Shown: positions 1 to 8,861 of the stretch, one piece after another
Numbering within the stretch: position 1 is the stretch's first letter
Layout of the letters: each line of letters starts with the position of its first letter
Assembly: GCF_029029505.1 (NCBI RefSeq)
Contig: NZ_JAKJSD010000002.1
Span: 434,001 to 498,000 of the forward strand
From: Ancylomarina sp. DW003
GTDB taxonomy: Bacteria > Bacteroidota > Bacteroidia > Bacteroidales > Marinifilaceae
Reading direction: 5' to 3'
Length of the DNA stretch: 64,000 nt
Notes under the pieces: generated by a model
The model's input: the letters and a program-made list of their open reading frames with translations, nothing else
Database searches by the model: none
What the model was told of the DNA's origin: nothing
Program-made: the position numbers and the translations under genes

Positions 1-537
1 TTCTTTCATCATCTTAACAAGCTCGATAGCTGACATTGGCGTACTGCTAGCTGGCTTTATAATTACCGGACAACCAACTGCAAAAGCCGGAATTATTTGA
101 TGCACAGCCAAGTTTAGTGGATGATTAAAAGCCGATATACTTAATACAACACCAATAGGTTCTGGCGTAGTAAAAGCCATCCTATTAAGAGATGCAGCAG
201 TCATTCCCATAGGAATTTGCTCACCTTTTATCTGACCGATATATTCTATAGCAAGCTGAACACCATTTATTGCTCGTAAAATTTCGACTTTACTATCCTG
301 ATATGGTTTACCTCCTTCGGAAGCAGCTATTTTTGTCAACTCTTCAACCCTTCCTTCCATCAATGTTTTTGTCCTTTCAAGAATGGCTATTCTTTCGTAA
401 GGTTTTAACCATCTCGACCTGTCATTAAAAAGAGCATGAGCATTGGCCACCTTCTCTTCAATGATTGCTGCATCCATTAGGGGAATTTCCTGAAGTAATC
501 GACCATCAAATGGTGATTTTACTTTTATACTTGTCAT
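1..537 (-). CDS. Aldehyde dehydrogenase family protein, N-terminal part (runs off the left edge)
   Basis: The reading frame opens with ATG at 537 and stays open for 179 codons to base 1, so only the N-terminal third to half is present. The translation begins MTSIKVKSPFDG and contains SAFNHPLNLAVHQIIPAF followed by PVIIKPASSTP; this proline/lysine segment is the conserved NAD(P)-binding signature of the ALDH superfamily, the lysine contacting the cofactor ribose and phosphate. The family oxidises aldehydes to acids with NAD(P). The catalytic cysteine and glutamate lie beyond the window, so substrate and activity cannot be judged. It is transcribed divergently from the S24 regulator at 654, with a 116-base shared spacer, so that regulator is a candidate controller of this gene (inference). 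Confidence 0.85.
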   Translation of the reverse strand, partial: MTSIKVKSPFDGRLLQEIPLMDAAIIEEKVANAHALFNDRSRWLKPYERIAILERTKTLMEGRVEELTKIAASEGGKPYQDSKVEILRAINGVQLAIEYIGQIKGEQIPMGMTAASLNRMAFTTPEPIGVVLSISAFNHPLNLAVHQIIPAFAVGCPVIIKPASSTPMSAIELVKMMKE

Positions 538-606
538 TTTGTTTGCTTTTATGATTTTGTAAGTCCAAAATACAAGATTTAAAGACCAATATCAACAAGT
601 ATTCTT

Positions 607-614
607 TACTTTTG
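607..614 (+). promoter_or_regulatory. Bacteroidota -7 promoter element of the S24 regulator gene
   Basis: TACTTTTG matches the TAnnTTTG consensus and lies 39 bases before the ATG at 654. It overlaps the in-frame TTG codon at 612, which argues against that TTG being the translation start. No clear -33 TTG was found at the usual spacing. Confidence 0.5.
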
Positions 615-653
615 CTCGAATTTTTACAGTTTCAAACCTCAATATATATCGTC

Positions 654-1367
654 ATGCAACATCTTGCTGAAAATTTAAAATACCTCCGTCTTCGAAAACG
701 CTTATCACAGTCCAAACTATCATTTAAAATTGGAGTTGGAGCATCTTCAATATCGGCATATGAGAAAAAAAGATCAACACCTAAACTTGAAACGCTTTTA
801 AAGTTTACAAAATTCTTCAATCGAAGCTTAGATGAATTGGTACAAGATGATATTGTTGCGCTTGATAGAGAAAAATTACAAGATACCAAAGGTGAAAAGT
901 TAAGGATTCTACCAATTGTAGTAGATGAACAGAACGAAGAAAGGATTACTCTTGTTCCGGTTAAAGCGGCTGCGGGCTATTTAAATGGCTATTCCGACAC
1001 AGAATTTATTAGCGAACTTCCTAATTTTAGAATGCCATTTGCTGAACTTTCAGAAAACAAAAGCTATCGTGCATTTCAAATTGAAGGAGAAAGTATGTTG
1101 CCTATACCAGCAGGTGCCTACATTATTTGTGAATATGTGCAAGATTGGGAACAAATAAGAAATGGTTCTTGTAATGTTGTCGTTAGCTCAGAAGATGGTG
1201 TTGTATACAAACGAATCCAAAAGGATATTAAAAACAATCAGTTTATTCTGCATTCAGACAATACTGAATATGCTAGTTTCGAGATTGGCTTAAACCAAGT
1301 ATTAGAAATATGGAAAGCTCTTGGTTATGTCTGCTTTGATTTACCTGAAGTTCAACCAACAAACTAA
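654..1367 (+). CDS. XRE-type helix-turn-helix regulator with S24 (LexA-like) peptidase domain
   Basis: A 237-residue DNA-binding regulator. Residues 1-62 form an XRE/cI-type helix-turn-helix (NLKYLRLRKRLSQSKLS, then SSISAYEKKRSTP). Residues 100-225 form an S24 domain with the catalytic pair Ser147 (in GESM) and Lys186 (in VVYKR), 39 residues apart as in LexA (37). An Ala107-Gly108 pair in KAAAGY is a plausible self-cleavage site. Such proteins are repressors that cleave themselves on a signal such as RecA-ssDNA; the trigger here is unknown. The frame can be extended upstream to a TTG at 612, but that codon sits inside a -7 promoter element, so ATG 654 is preferred. No phage genes surround it; dinB is 4 kb away. 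Confidence 0.85.
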   Translation: MQHLAENLKYLRLRKRLSQSKLSFKIGVGASSISAYEKKRSTPKLETLLKFTKFFNRSLDELVQDDIVALDREKLQDTKGEKLRILPIVVDEQNEERITLVPVKAAAGYLNGYSDTEFISELPNFRMPFAELSENKSYRAFQIEGESMLPIPAGAYIICEYVQDWEQIRNGSCNVVVSSEDGVVYKRIQKDIKNNQFILHSDNTEYASFEIGLNQVLEIWKALGYVCFDLPEVQPTN

Positions 1368-1494
1368 AACATTACAGAAATTTCTATTTATCTGAAAACA
1401 AGATTAAAATCATATTTTAATGCTGTGATTATTAATGAAAATTAGCTTACTTTCACTCTGCTTAAATTCATTCTAAATAATTGAGTTCGACCAA

Positions 1495-2424
1495 ATGGGA
1501 AATTCTATATCAACTAACCTAAAAGGTGTTTTATTTGCTTGCTTAACAGCAACGCTTTGGGGATTTTTACCCATATTTTTGAAGATATCTCTTAAGTACC
1601 TGGATCCTAACTCTATTGTTTGGTTTCGATTTACTTTTGCGGCTGGTGTTCTATTTATCTATTTTTTATTTGCCGATAGAAAACAACTTCAAATATTAAG
1701 ACGACCTCCTGTATTACTTATTATAGCAGCCTTAGCTTTAGGTCTTAATTATATTGGTTTCCTGCAAGGATTAAATTTCACAAGCCCCAGTAATGCACAA
1801 ATTATCATTCAAACCGGTCCAATTCTATTGGCCTTGGTTGGTTTTATAGTTTATAAGGAAAGTCTCAACTTTAAACAAGTAGGTGGTTTTGCCATTGCTG
1901 GTATTGGCTTGATTCTTTTTTACCAGAATCAATTGAAAGGATTTATCGATGATCCTGATGCTTTTAACAAAGGTTTTATTTGGATTGAAATTGGTGCTAT
2001 CGCTTGGGTACTTTACGCAGCCTTGCAAAAGAAGCTCGTTCAAAAACATCCTGCACAAACGCTAAATATGTTTTTATATGGCTTACCTGCACTTCTGTAT
2101 ACTCCAACGGCAGATTTTTCAGCTTTTGCCGATTTAAGTCTACCCATATGGCTAATTGTTATATTCTTAGGTGTGAATACACTTGTTGCATACGGCTCTT
2201 TAGCATTCGCATTTAAATACACCGAAGCTTATAAGGTAAGTATCATAGTCACTTTGAATCCAATTATTACACTTATAACGATGGCTGTACTTTCCAGTTT
2301 ACAGGTCGATTGGATCAAAACTGAAAACTTAGATCTTATCTCAATGTTAGGAGCAGTTTGTGTTATTGGAGGTGCAATTATTGCCGTATTTTTTGCCAGA
2401 GAAAATAAAGTTGTTAAAATTTAA
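1495..2424 (+). CDS. EamA/DMT-family transporter (10 TM)
   Basis: A 309-residue, very hydrophobic inner-membrane protein with two EamA repeats of about five helices each. The first starts at GVLFACLTATLWGFLPIFLK and the second at IEIGAIAWVLYAALQKKL. The pattern PSNAQIIIQTGPILLALVGFI is typical of EamA proteins of the drug/metabolite transporter superfamily, which export or import small metabolites, often amino acids. The substrate cannot be told from sequence. It follows the S24 regulator on the same strand after a 127-base spacer, so co-transcription is possible but not shown. It converges with the CDF transporter, whose stop lies 8 bases away. Confidence 0.85.
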   Translation: MGNSISTNLKGVLFACLTATLWGFLPIFLKISLKYLDPNSIVWFRFTFAAGVLFIYFLFADRKQLQILRRPPVLLIIAALALGLNYIGFLQGLNFTSPSNAQIIIQTGPILLALVGFIVYKESLNFKQVGGFAIAGIGLILFYQNQLKGFIDDPDAFNKGFIWIEIGAIAWVLYAALQKKLVQKHPAQTLNMFLYGLPALLYTPTADFSAFADLSLPIWLIVIFLGVNTLVAYGSLAFAFKYTEAYKVSIIVTLNPIITLITMAVLSSLQVDWIKTENLDLISMLGAVCVIGGAIIAVFFARENKVVKI

Positions 2425-2432
2425 ATTCCCAT

Positions 2433-3335
2433 CTAATAATCGATACTTGTGTGCTCCTGATCATTAGGATCGATGTGCAATGTAGCAGAATAGGAATGTT
2501 CCTTTGCAATTTCATTCTCTATATAATCTACAATTTCATGTGCCTCTCGAATCGTCATTTCGGGAGGTAAACAAATATGAAAAGTAATCTCATTGTGATC
2601 GCCATATGAATGAACATGAAAATGATGTGGATACAAATTCTCCGGATAGCAACGCTCACAAGTCATCTTCAATTTCTCTATAATTTCTCCGGAAGGGCTT
2701 TCTCCCAATAAGGAATATATTGAATCGCGTATAATTTCGTAAGCAGCATAACCAATCAATAAAGCAACAATAAGCCCCAATACACCATCAAGCCACCAAA
2801 AATACTCGCCTAAAAAGATACCAATCAGAATAATTAAAGATGAAATTGCATCGCTTCTATGATGCCAGCCGTCAGCCTTTAATACTTTTGAATTTGTTTT
2901 TTTAGCACCCCAAAAAGCAAATTGAGCCAATAGTTCTTTTAAAACAACTGAGGTAACCATTACATAAATAGCGAGCGTTCCAAACATGGAACTTTCCCTG
3001 TTCTTAAGGGCACTGTACGATTCCAATACAAAATCGAATGCAACTAATAAAAGCATAATTCCTATCACGAAAGCCGCAATTAAATCGGCACGACCGTGTC
3101 CAAAAGGATGATCTTTATCGGCAGGTTTTTTCGAAAACTTAGCCCCTAAAAGCACAATCACCGAGCTTAAACTGTCTGATAAAGTATGCCAGGCATCAGC
3201 CATAATAGCAATAGAGCCACTGACTATTCCAGCCCAATACTTGAGTCCAAACAACAATACATTAGCAATGATTGAAAGCACACCTTCCGTGACTGCCAAG
3301 TTAGATTTATCTAGTTTCTTAAACGGTGTATTCAT
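2433..3335 (-). CDS. Cation diffusion facilitator (FieF/ZitB-type) metal transporter
   Basis: A 300-residue protein with six predicted helices and a cytoplasmic C-terminal domain. Helix 2 carries the metal-site motif DAWHTLSD and helix 5 carries DGWHHRSD, the DxxxD/HxxxD pattern of CDF proton/metal antiporters that expel Zn2+, Fe2+ or related ions. The C-terminal part (from about residue 205) has the histidines of the dimerising CDF domain (YPHHFHVHSYGDH and HICLPPEM). It is the last gene of a minus-strand run after the two nucleotidase genes (38-base gap). No metal-responsive regulator is adjacent. Confidence 0.88.
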   Translation of the reverse strand: MNTPFKKLDKSNLAVTEGVLSIIANVLLFGLKYWAGIVSGSIAIMADAWHTLSDSLSSVIVLLGAKFSKKPADKDHPFGHGRADLIAAFVIGIMLLLVAFDFVLESYSALKNRESSMFGTLAIYVMVTSVVLKELLAQFAFWGAKKTNSKVLKADGWHHRSDAISSLIILIGIFLGEYFWWLDGVLGLIVALLIGYAAYEIIRDSIYSLLGESPSGEIIEKLKMTCERCYPENLYPHHFHVHSYGDHNEITFHICLPPEMTIREAHEIVDYIENEIAKEHSYSATLHIDPNDQEHTSIDY

Positions 3336-3373
3336 ATTCTATTAATCCAGATACTGACTTAAATATATATCTT

Positions 3374-4309
3374 CTATGCTTCAAGTTTTTTATCAATACT
3401 ATGGAGAGTGGAACTTGCTAGCTTAGTTCCCTCTTCCTTATCGATATAAAAATCGATTCTTCCGAGAGCAATTCCAGCCCAACCAACTTGATTGATTACA
3501 ACTTCTTTCCCATCTAAATTGCGAATACGAGTTGCAGTCTCCAAAAGTGTGTGTGAGTGACCTCCCAGAATGACATCAATATCTCTTGTTTCTTTAGCTA
3601 ATTTCAAATCGCATATGCCTCCTGCATTACTGCTATATCCCATATGAGATAAACAAATAATAAGATCGCATTGTTCCTTATCTTTTAAGACCTCAACCAT
3701 TTTCTCTGCCATATAAATAGGATCAATATATTTAACCCCTTCACAATTCTTGCTCGAAACAAGGCCTTCTAATTCGACCCCTAACCCAAAAATTCCAATC
3801 TTAACATTTCCTTTTTGAAAGGTTTTATAAGCTTCAACTTTTCCTTCAAGTATGGTGCCTGTAAAATCATAATTTGAATTAATAAATGGGAAATTCATAT
3901 GCCCCATTTGAGATGTTATACCAACAAGGCCATTATCAAATTCATGATTTCCAATAGTTCCGGCATCATAGCCTATCTTAGACATCAACTTTAACTCAGC
4001 TTCACCTTTAAAAAAATTGAAGTATGGCGTGCCTTGGTAAATATCTCCACAATCAAGCAATAAAGTATTTTCCTCTTCCACTCTAATTCTTTTTACCAAA
4101 GCATTTATACGAGCAAATCCTCCTAAGCCCGGATGTTTAGGGTCCGATTCCGGAAAAGGATCAATATGCGAGTGCATATCATTTGTATGCAATAAAGTAA
4201 TCTTGGTTAGTTTATTTTTCGCAGCTTTCGATGGTAAAGCATAGCCTCCCAACCCCAGAAATAAGCTTCCCATTCCCAGTTTCTTAAAAAAATCTCTTCT
4301 ACTGCTCAT
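3374..4309 (-). CDS. 5'-nucleotidase/metallophosphatase catalytic subunit, Tat-exported
   Basis: A 311-residue metallophosphatase corresponding to the N-terminal catalytic half of UshA/CpdB-type 5'-nucleotidases. Metal-binding motifs are visible: LLHTNDMHSH (DxH), LLDCGDIYQG (GDxxxG), TIGNHEFDNG (GNHEFD) and VILGGHSHT (GHSH). The N-terminus MSSRRDFFKKLG is a twin-arginine (Tat) signal, followed by a hydrophobic stretch, so it should act in the periplasm on nucleotides or other phosphoesters. The usual C-terminal substrate-recognition domain is absent and is encoded by the upstream gene, whose end overlaps this start by 11 bases. The pair therefore looks like a split enzyme. Confidence 0.88.
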   Translation of the reverse strand: MSSRRDFFKKLGMGSLFLGLGGYALPSKAAKNKLTKITLLHTNDMHSHIDPFPESDPKHPGLGGFARINALVKRIRVEEENTLLLDCGDIYQGTPYFNFFKGEAELKLMSKIGYDAGTIGNHEFDNGLVGITSQMGHMNFPFINSNYDFTGTILEGKVEAYKTFQKGNVKIGIFGLGVELEGLVSSKNCEGVKYIDPIYMAEKMVEVLKDKEQCDLIICLSHMGYSSNAGGICDLKLAKETRDIDVILGGHSHTLLETATRIRNLDGKEVVINQVGWAGIALGRIDFYIDKEEGTKLASSTLHSIDKKLEA

Positions 4310-5078
4310 AATAAATCCTCCCGTCTAATTCCGACTTAATACCAATTCCAGATTGATACAATACTTTTGCCCTATCTATGATTGCTTCGCGTAATTTCAT
4401 ATGCATATGTCGAAAATTCTCTCTTTTATCAAAGGAATTCATTCCATCTCCTCCATTTACAAGGTAGTCTATACTTATAATGTGGTAAAGCTTATTCTGA
4501 TCTAATTTCTTTCCTCCAATTTTAACGTCTACAGCTTCATCTCCATCAATTCCCATTTTAATACCTGCAACACCTTCACCATCTTTTACTGCAATATATT
4601 TCAAGACATTCTCAAGGTCAGAGCCTTTCATGCCAACAATTACCAGCTTATTTTCGAAAGGAAGAAGTTCGAACAACTTACCTGTAGTGATCTTACCTTT
4701 TGGTAAACTGGTTCTTAATCCCCCGTTATTTATAATCGACAGATCAACTCTATGCCCCAATTTATTATCCAGACAATACTGATTCCCAACCGCAAGCATA
4801 GCATCTGCAATATAGTTGCTAAGCAAAGATTCTGGTTTCCCAGATATCATAGGCTCAGTAGTAGCTGAAACAATTTGATTCATTTGAGAATCAAGTCCAA
4901 CTTTATAATGATTAATTAAATTAGTAAAAGCTGTATCTTTTAACGACTCCTGATCTAAAGTAGAATTGATAACCGAATTTGAATCGAAAGCTCCAACTTG
5001 ATGTTGAGGTTTTGAACTACAAGCTATTGCAGCAATAAAACAAATTGCCCAGAGTAACCTATTTAGGTGTTTTTGCAT
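4299..5078 (-). CDS. Lipoprotein with 5'-nucleotidase C-terminal (substrate-binding) domain
   Basis: A 259-residue lipoprotein: the signal peptide ends in the lipobox AIAC with Cys about residue 20. The rest matches the C-terminal domain of UshA-type 5'-nucleotidases, with INNGGLRTSLPKG (GGxR), LFELLPFENKLV and YLVNGGDGM, the nucleoside-recognising signatures. It has no metallophosphatase motifs, so it is not a nucleotidase alone. Its stop overlaps the start of the catalytic-domain gene by 11 bases, giving translational coupling. Together the two reconstitute one UshA-length enzyme with an anchored binding subunit. The split arrangement is found in other Bacteroidota. Confidence 0.87.
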   Translation of the reverse strand: MQKHLNRLLWAICFIAAIACSSKPQHQVGAFDSNSVINSTLDQESLKDTAFTNLINHYKVGLDSQMNQIVSATTEPMISGKPESLLSNYIADAMLAVGNQYCLDNKLGHRVDLSIINNGGLRTSLPKGKITTGKLFELLPFENKLVIVGMKGSDLENVLKYIAVKDGEGVAGIKMGIDGDEAVDVKIGGKKLDQNKLYHIISIDYLVNGGDGMNSFDKRENFRHMHMKLREAIIDRAKVLYQSGIGIKSELDGRIYYEQ

Positions 5079-5173
5079 CCTTTTAAAATAAAATACTTAA
5101 ATATCTTTTTATACAAGACAAAAATAGAAAAATCATTCAGAATGAACGATATAAAACAACATAATTCCTTGAA

Positions 5174-6244
5174 TTAAAAATCGAAAGTTAATTGAACTAC
5201 TTCATTCGGTTTTATTTGATTTGACACTCCAATTCCAAGTAAACGAACACTATCTGTAAGCTCAAGCTGGTCAAGCAAATCGTTCGACAGTTTCAATATT
5301 TCTTTATACTCTATTATTTCATGAAGTAGGGTGCGAGAGCGGGTAATTTGATCAAAATTGCTGTATTTTATTTTTAAGCTTATCGTCCTGCCTTTAAATT
5401 TTGTGCGCTGTAATCGTTTATATAAATCTATGGTTGCCTCCTCAAGCCGTACTTTAAGCTCTTCCTTTTTTCGAATATCATCATGAAAAGTATTTTCTGT
5501 ACTTACCGATTTTCTTTCTCGATTAGGATTTACTTCTCTCTGATCTATGCCTCGAGCAATATTATAATAGTAAGCACCATTTTTTCCAAATAAACGAGTT
5601 AATTCCAGTAAAGATCGCTTCTTTAGGTCTTTCCCGTGAAAAACCCCGATTTGATGCATTTTTTCGGCTGTCACTTTCCCAACTCCAAAAAACTTCTCTA
5701 TGTTTAGCTTTTCTACAAATTCTTCTACCATCTTCGGTTTTATCACAAACAAGCCATCAGGCTTTTGATAATCAGATGCAATTTTTGCCAAAAATTTATT
5801 GATTGAAATACCTGCTGAAGCTGTTAAACCAGTCTCTTCTTTTACTCTAATTTTTATTTCTTCGGCTATTGCAGTTGCCGATGGCAAGCCCTTCTTATTG
5901 TGGGTGACATCTAGAAAAGCTTCATCTATAGATAAAGGTTCTACCAAATCGGTGAATTCATAGAAAATTGCCATAATTTGATTCGATACCTCCTTGTAAC
6001 GCGAATGTCTCGGCTTTACAAATATTAGATGAGGGCACCTCTTTAAAGCCATTTTCGAAGGCATAGCAGATTTTACACCAAACTTTCTTGCCTCGTAACT
6101 TGCAGCGGCAACTACACCTCTATCACTACTCCCACCAACGGCTATAGCTTTTCCTTTTAAGTCAGGTTGATCTTTTTGCTCTACCGAAGCAAAAAAAGCA
6201 TCCATATCTATATGAATTATCTTCCTGATTATATCTTCACTCAT
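5174..6244 (-). CDS. dinB: DNA polymerase IV
   Basis: A 356-residue Y-family translesion polymerase. The palm opens with IIHIDMDAFFASVEQ (first catalytic Asp) and PLSIDEAFLDVT (SxDE, catalytic Asp/Glu). GITASAGISINKFLAK-type and helix-hairpin-helix (FFGVGKVTAEKM) segments follow, and the little-finger domain occupies about residues 235-345. The C-terminus VQLTFDF is a sliding-clamp-binding peptide. It copies damaged DNA with low fidelity. I chose ATG 6244 (MSEDIIRK); an in-frame ATG at 6271 adds nine residues not typical of the family. It is alone on this strand, 95 bases from the nucleotidase genes. Confidence 0.93.
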   Translation of the reverse strand: MSEDIIRKIIHIDMDAFFASVEQKDQPDLKGKAIAVGGSSDRGVVAAASYEARKFGVKSAMPSKMALKRCPHLIFVKPRHSRYKEVSNQIMAIFYEFTDLVEPLSIDEAFLDVTHNKKGLPSATAIAEEIKIRVKEETGLTASAGISINKFLAKIASDYQKPDGLFVIKPKMVEEFVEKLNIEKFFGVGKVTAEKMHQIGVFHGKDLKKRSLLELTRLFGKNGAYYYNIARGIDQREVNPNRERKSVSTENTFHDDIRKKEELKVRLEEATIDLYKRLQRTKFKGRTISLKIKYSNFDQITRSRTLLHEIIEYKEILKLSNDLLDQLELTDSVRLLGIGVSNQIKPNEVVQLTFDF

Positions 6245-6392
6245 AATGCCTGCAAGATCTGAATTTATCAAGCTATTTTCAATATTATTCCGTCTATTTC
6301 TTAATTTTGCAAGATATTTTTAGCTAAACTTATTCAATCGGATATTAATAAGTTTATCTACATTCTCCATTTCAATCAATAAAATCAATTTA

Positions 6393-7916
6393 GTGTCGCA
6401 GATAAAAGATCTTACTACAGGAAGCATATTCTCACAAATACTTAAGCTTGCTATTCCCATCATAGCTACCTCATTTGTTCAAATGGCGTATAATATGACC
6501 GATATGGCCTGGCTTGGTCGTGTGGGTAGCGAAACTGTTAGTGCAGTAGGTATAGCGCTTTATATTGTTTGGTTAGGTTCTTCACTCATGTTTATTCCAA
6601 AAATTGGCGCTGAGGTTTGCATTTCACAAGCTATTGGACGAAAAAATATGGATGATGCTAAAGAATTCACAAGAAATGCATTCGGCTTATCTTTTCTAAT
6701 TGCCATTGCTTTTGGTTTCTTAGTTTGGCTATTTACCGGACCAATTGTAGATCTCTTTCAAATTGAAAGTTATTTTGTCAACCAAACAGCCTTTGTATAT
6801 TTAAGAATTGTAGCCATAGGTATGCCCTTTACTTATTCTAACATTACACTTTCGGGTATATACAATGGAACAGGCAACACAAAAGTACCGTTCTATGTAA
6901 ACGCTGTTGGTTTAATTCTTAATATGGTTCTGGATCCAATCCTAATATTTGGATGGGGCCCCATTCCGGCAATGGGTGCTGAAGGTGCTGGTATAGCAAC
7001 TGTAACATCACAAATTTTAGTTTTTGGCATATTTATTTTACTTCTTAAGGGGAAAAATAATCCTCTCAACACAAAGAAATACATAGGCAAGTTTCAAAAA
7101 CAATTCTTAAACCCAATTATTAAAATTGGTGGTCCTGTTGCTCTTCAATCTGCTGGTTTTGCTTTACTCGCTATGCTACTTGCCCGAGTTATGAATAATA
7201 TTGCTCAAGGAAATAGCATCCCCTTTTCTGTACAGTCAATTGGAGCACAAGTTGAAGCTCTTTCGTGGATGACAGCCTTAGGCTTCTCTTCAGCTCTTGG
7301 AACTTTTACAGGTCAAAATTATGGCGCCAAACGTTGGGACAGAATTCAAAAAGGATTCTTCGTCACACTAGGTATTGCTTCTACATTAGGTCTTTTAAGT
7401 ACAGCTCTGTTTTACTTTTTTGGAGCAGAAGTTTTTAGTTTATTTATTAAGCAGAGCGAACCTGAAGTACTTCGAATGGGGATTGTGTATCTGATAATTA
7501 TTAGCTTTTCTCAAGTCTTCATGAGTATTGAAATTACTGCAACCGGAGCATTTAATGGTATCGGAAAAGCAATGCCTCCTACTATCATTGGTATTATTGG
7601 AAATATTCTGCGTATACCTTTTGCATATATTTTAGCTTATAGTTTGGTAGACATACTTCCTCTTTTCTCAGAATACATCAGTCAGGATTCTGTCCCGGTT
7701 ACAGGTGTGTGGTGGGGAATTACCGTATCTAGTATACTAAAGGGATGTTTTTTATTTTTGGGATTTCTAATTCTATTAGTTCGTCACCCTGAAAATGATC
7801 AAGAATTACCATTCCAGAAGAAATGGATCAATTTGCTTCCAAGTCGAATAAGACAACAAGCTGCCGTCGTAGCTCCCCTCAATCAAGAATCCAATAAAGA
7901 AATTGAAATTAAATAA
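6393..7916 (+). CDS. MATE-family multidrug/sodium antiporter
   Basis: A 507-residue, 12-helix inner-membrane protein. MATE signatures include IIATSFVQMAYNMTDMAWLGRVG in helix 1 and the homologous start of the second half (PVALQSAGFALLAMLLARVM, then QSIGAQVEALSWMTALGFSSA). MATE proteins expel drugs or metabolites in exchange for Na+ or H+. The only reasonable start is GTG at 6393 (VSQIKDLTTGS); no ATG is in frame upstream. The tail beyond residue 470 is a soluble extension. mnmD begins 30 bases downstream, so the two may be co-transcribed. Confidence 0.9.
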   Translation: MSQIKDLTTGSIFSQILKLAIPIIATSFVQMAYNMTDMAWLGRVGSETVSAVGIALYIVWLGSSLMFIPKIGAEVCISQAIGRKNMDDAKEFTRNAFGLSFLIAIAFGFLVWLFTGPIVDLFQIESYFVNQTAFVYLRIVAIGMPFTYSNITLSGIYNGTGNTKVPFYVNAVGLILNMVLDPILIFGWGPIPAMGAEGAGIATVTSQILVFGIFILLLKGKNNPLNTKKYIGKFQKQFLNPIIKIGGPVALQSAGFALLAMLLARVMNNIAQGNSIPFSVQSIGAQVEALSWMTALGFSSALGTFTGQNYGAKRWDRIQKGFFVTLGIASTLGLLSTALFYFFGAEVFSLFIKQSEPEVLRMGIVYLIIISFSQVFMSIEITATGAFNGIGKAMPPTIIGIIGNILRIPFAYILAYSLVDILPLFSEYISQDSVPVTGVWWGITVSSILKGCFLFLGFLILLVRHPENDQELPFQKKWINLLPSRIRQQAAVVAPLNQESNKEIEIK

Positions 7917-7946
7917 TAATTGAACCATTAATCATTGAATTCTGCC

Positions 7947-8645
7947 ATGCTGAAAAGAGAGATTAAAATAACCGAAGATGGTTCTCACACCATATTTATT
8001 CCAGAGTTAAACGAACATTATCATTCAACTCATGGTGCCATACAGGAGGCAATTCATGTCTACATAAATGCTGGTTTAAGATTCTCTGACAAGAACCCAA
8101 TCAACATTCTGGAGATTGGTTTTGGCACCGGGCTTAATACTTACCTCACTCTTGTGGAGGCTGAAACAAATAATAGAACTATTGTTTATCACACTTTAGA
8201 AAGATATCCTGTTGAAAAAGAACAATTGAAAGTTCTAAACTATCCGGATCAAATTGATTTCAACAACAAGACCTTATTCAATACACTTCATGAAATTGAG
8301 TGGAATCAGGAGACTGAAATTACAAATAACTTCTCCTTAAAGAAGATTAATGGAGATTTGAAAAAGATTGATTTCAAAGATAAATTTGATTTGATTTACT
8401 TTGATGCTTTTGCTCCTGATATTCAAGATGATTTATGGACAGAAACAATTTTTAAAAAGCTTTACAATTGCCTCAATTCTGAAGCCATACTTGTAACCTA
8501 CTGTTCAAAGGGTATTGTAAAAAGAGCGCTTCGAGCATCTGGTTTCGAAGTTAAAAGGCTGGCCGGACCTCCTGGCAAACATCATATTTTAAGAGCAACT
8601 AAAATTGATAATTTCAATTTCGAAAAGTCTCTCAAAAAAATTTAA
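7947..8645 (+). CDS. mnmD: tRNA 5-methylaminomethyl-2-thiouridine methyltransferase (stand-alone MnmD)
   Basis: A 232-residue SAM-dependent methyltransferase with motif I EIGFGTGLNTYL and the acidic motif LIYFDAFAPDIQDDLW of the MnmC N-terminal (MnmD) domain. It performs the last methylation forming mnm5(s2)U at wobble position 34 of tRNAs. Enteric bacteria fuse it to an FAD oxidase (MnmC1); that domain is absent here, as is usual in Bacteroidota. The frame extends to a TTG at 7935, but ATG 7947 gives the family-like start MLKREIKITEDGS. It follows the MATE gene closely. Confidence 0.88.
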   Translation: MLKREIKITEDGSHTIFIPELNEHYHSTHGAIQEAIHVYINAGLRFSDKNPINILEIGFGTGLNTYLTLVEAETNNRTIVYHTLERYPVEKEQLKVLNYPDQIDFNNKTLFNTLHEIEWNQETEITNNFSLKKINGDLKKIDFKDKFDLIYFDAFAPDIQDDLWTETIFKKLYNCLNSEAILVTYCSKGIVKRALRASGFEVKRLAGPPGKHHILRATKIDNFNFEKSLKKI

Positions 8646-8861
8646 AAAAATCTTAAAAAACAAAACCATTTCTCGCATTCTTGGAGAAAACTGTTAACTT
8701 AGGGCTTTGATTTTTCAAAGAGACATAATTCACTGAAAAACAAGAAAATAACTAAATATTGATATTTCTCAAAAAAGAATGAGTCTAATTGAATTGTAAC
8801 TATTTTAATATCTGCAATTTGAAGATATCATACCAGTTTTGAGATGAATAATTTTGAATAG

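Noticed and set aside
612-653. Upstream TTG start of the S24 regulator
   Set aside because: The TTG overlaps a TACTTTTG -7 promoter element, and the helix-turn-helix begins normally at ATG 654.
4299-4309. A frameshift breaking one ushA gene in two
   Set aside because: Each half has its own start and a distinct export signal (Tat and lipoprotein), so the split is real and not a sequencing or mutational frameshift.
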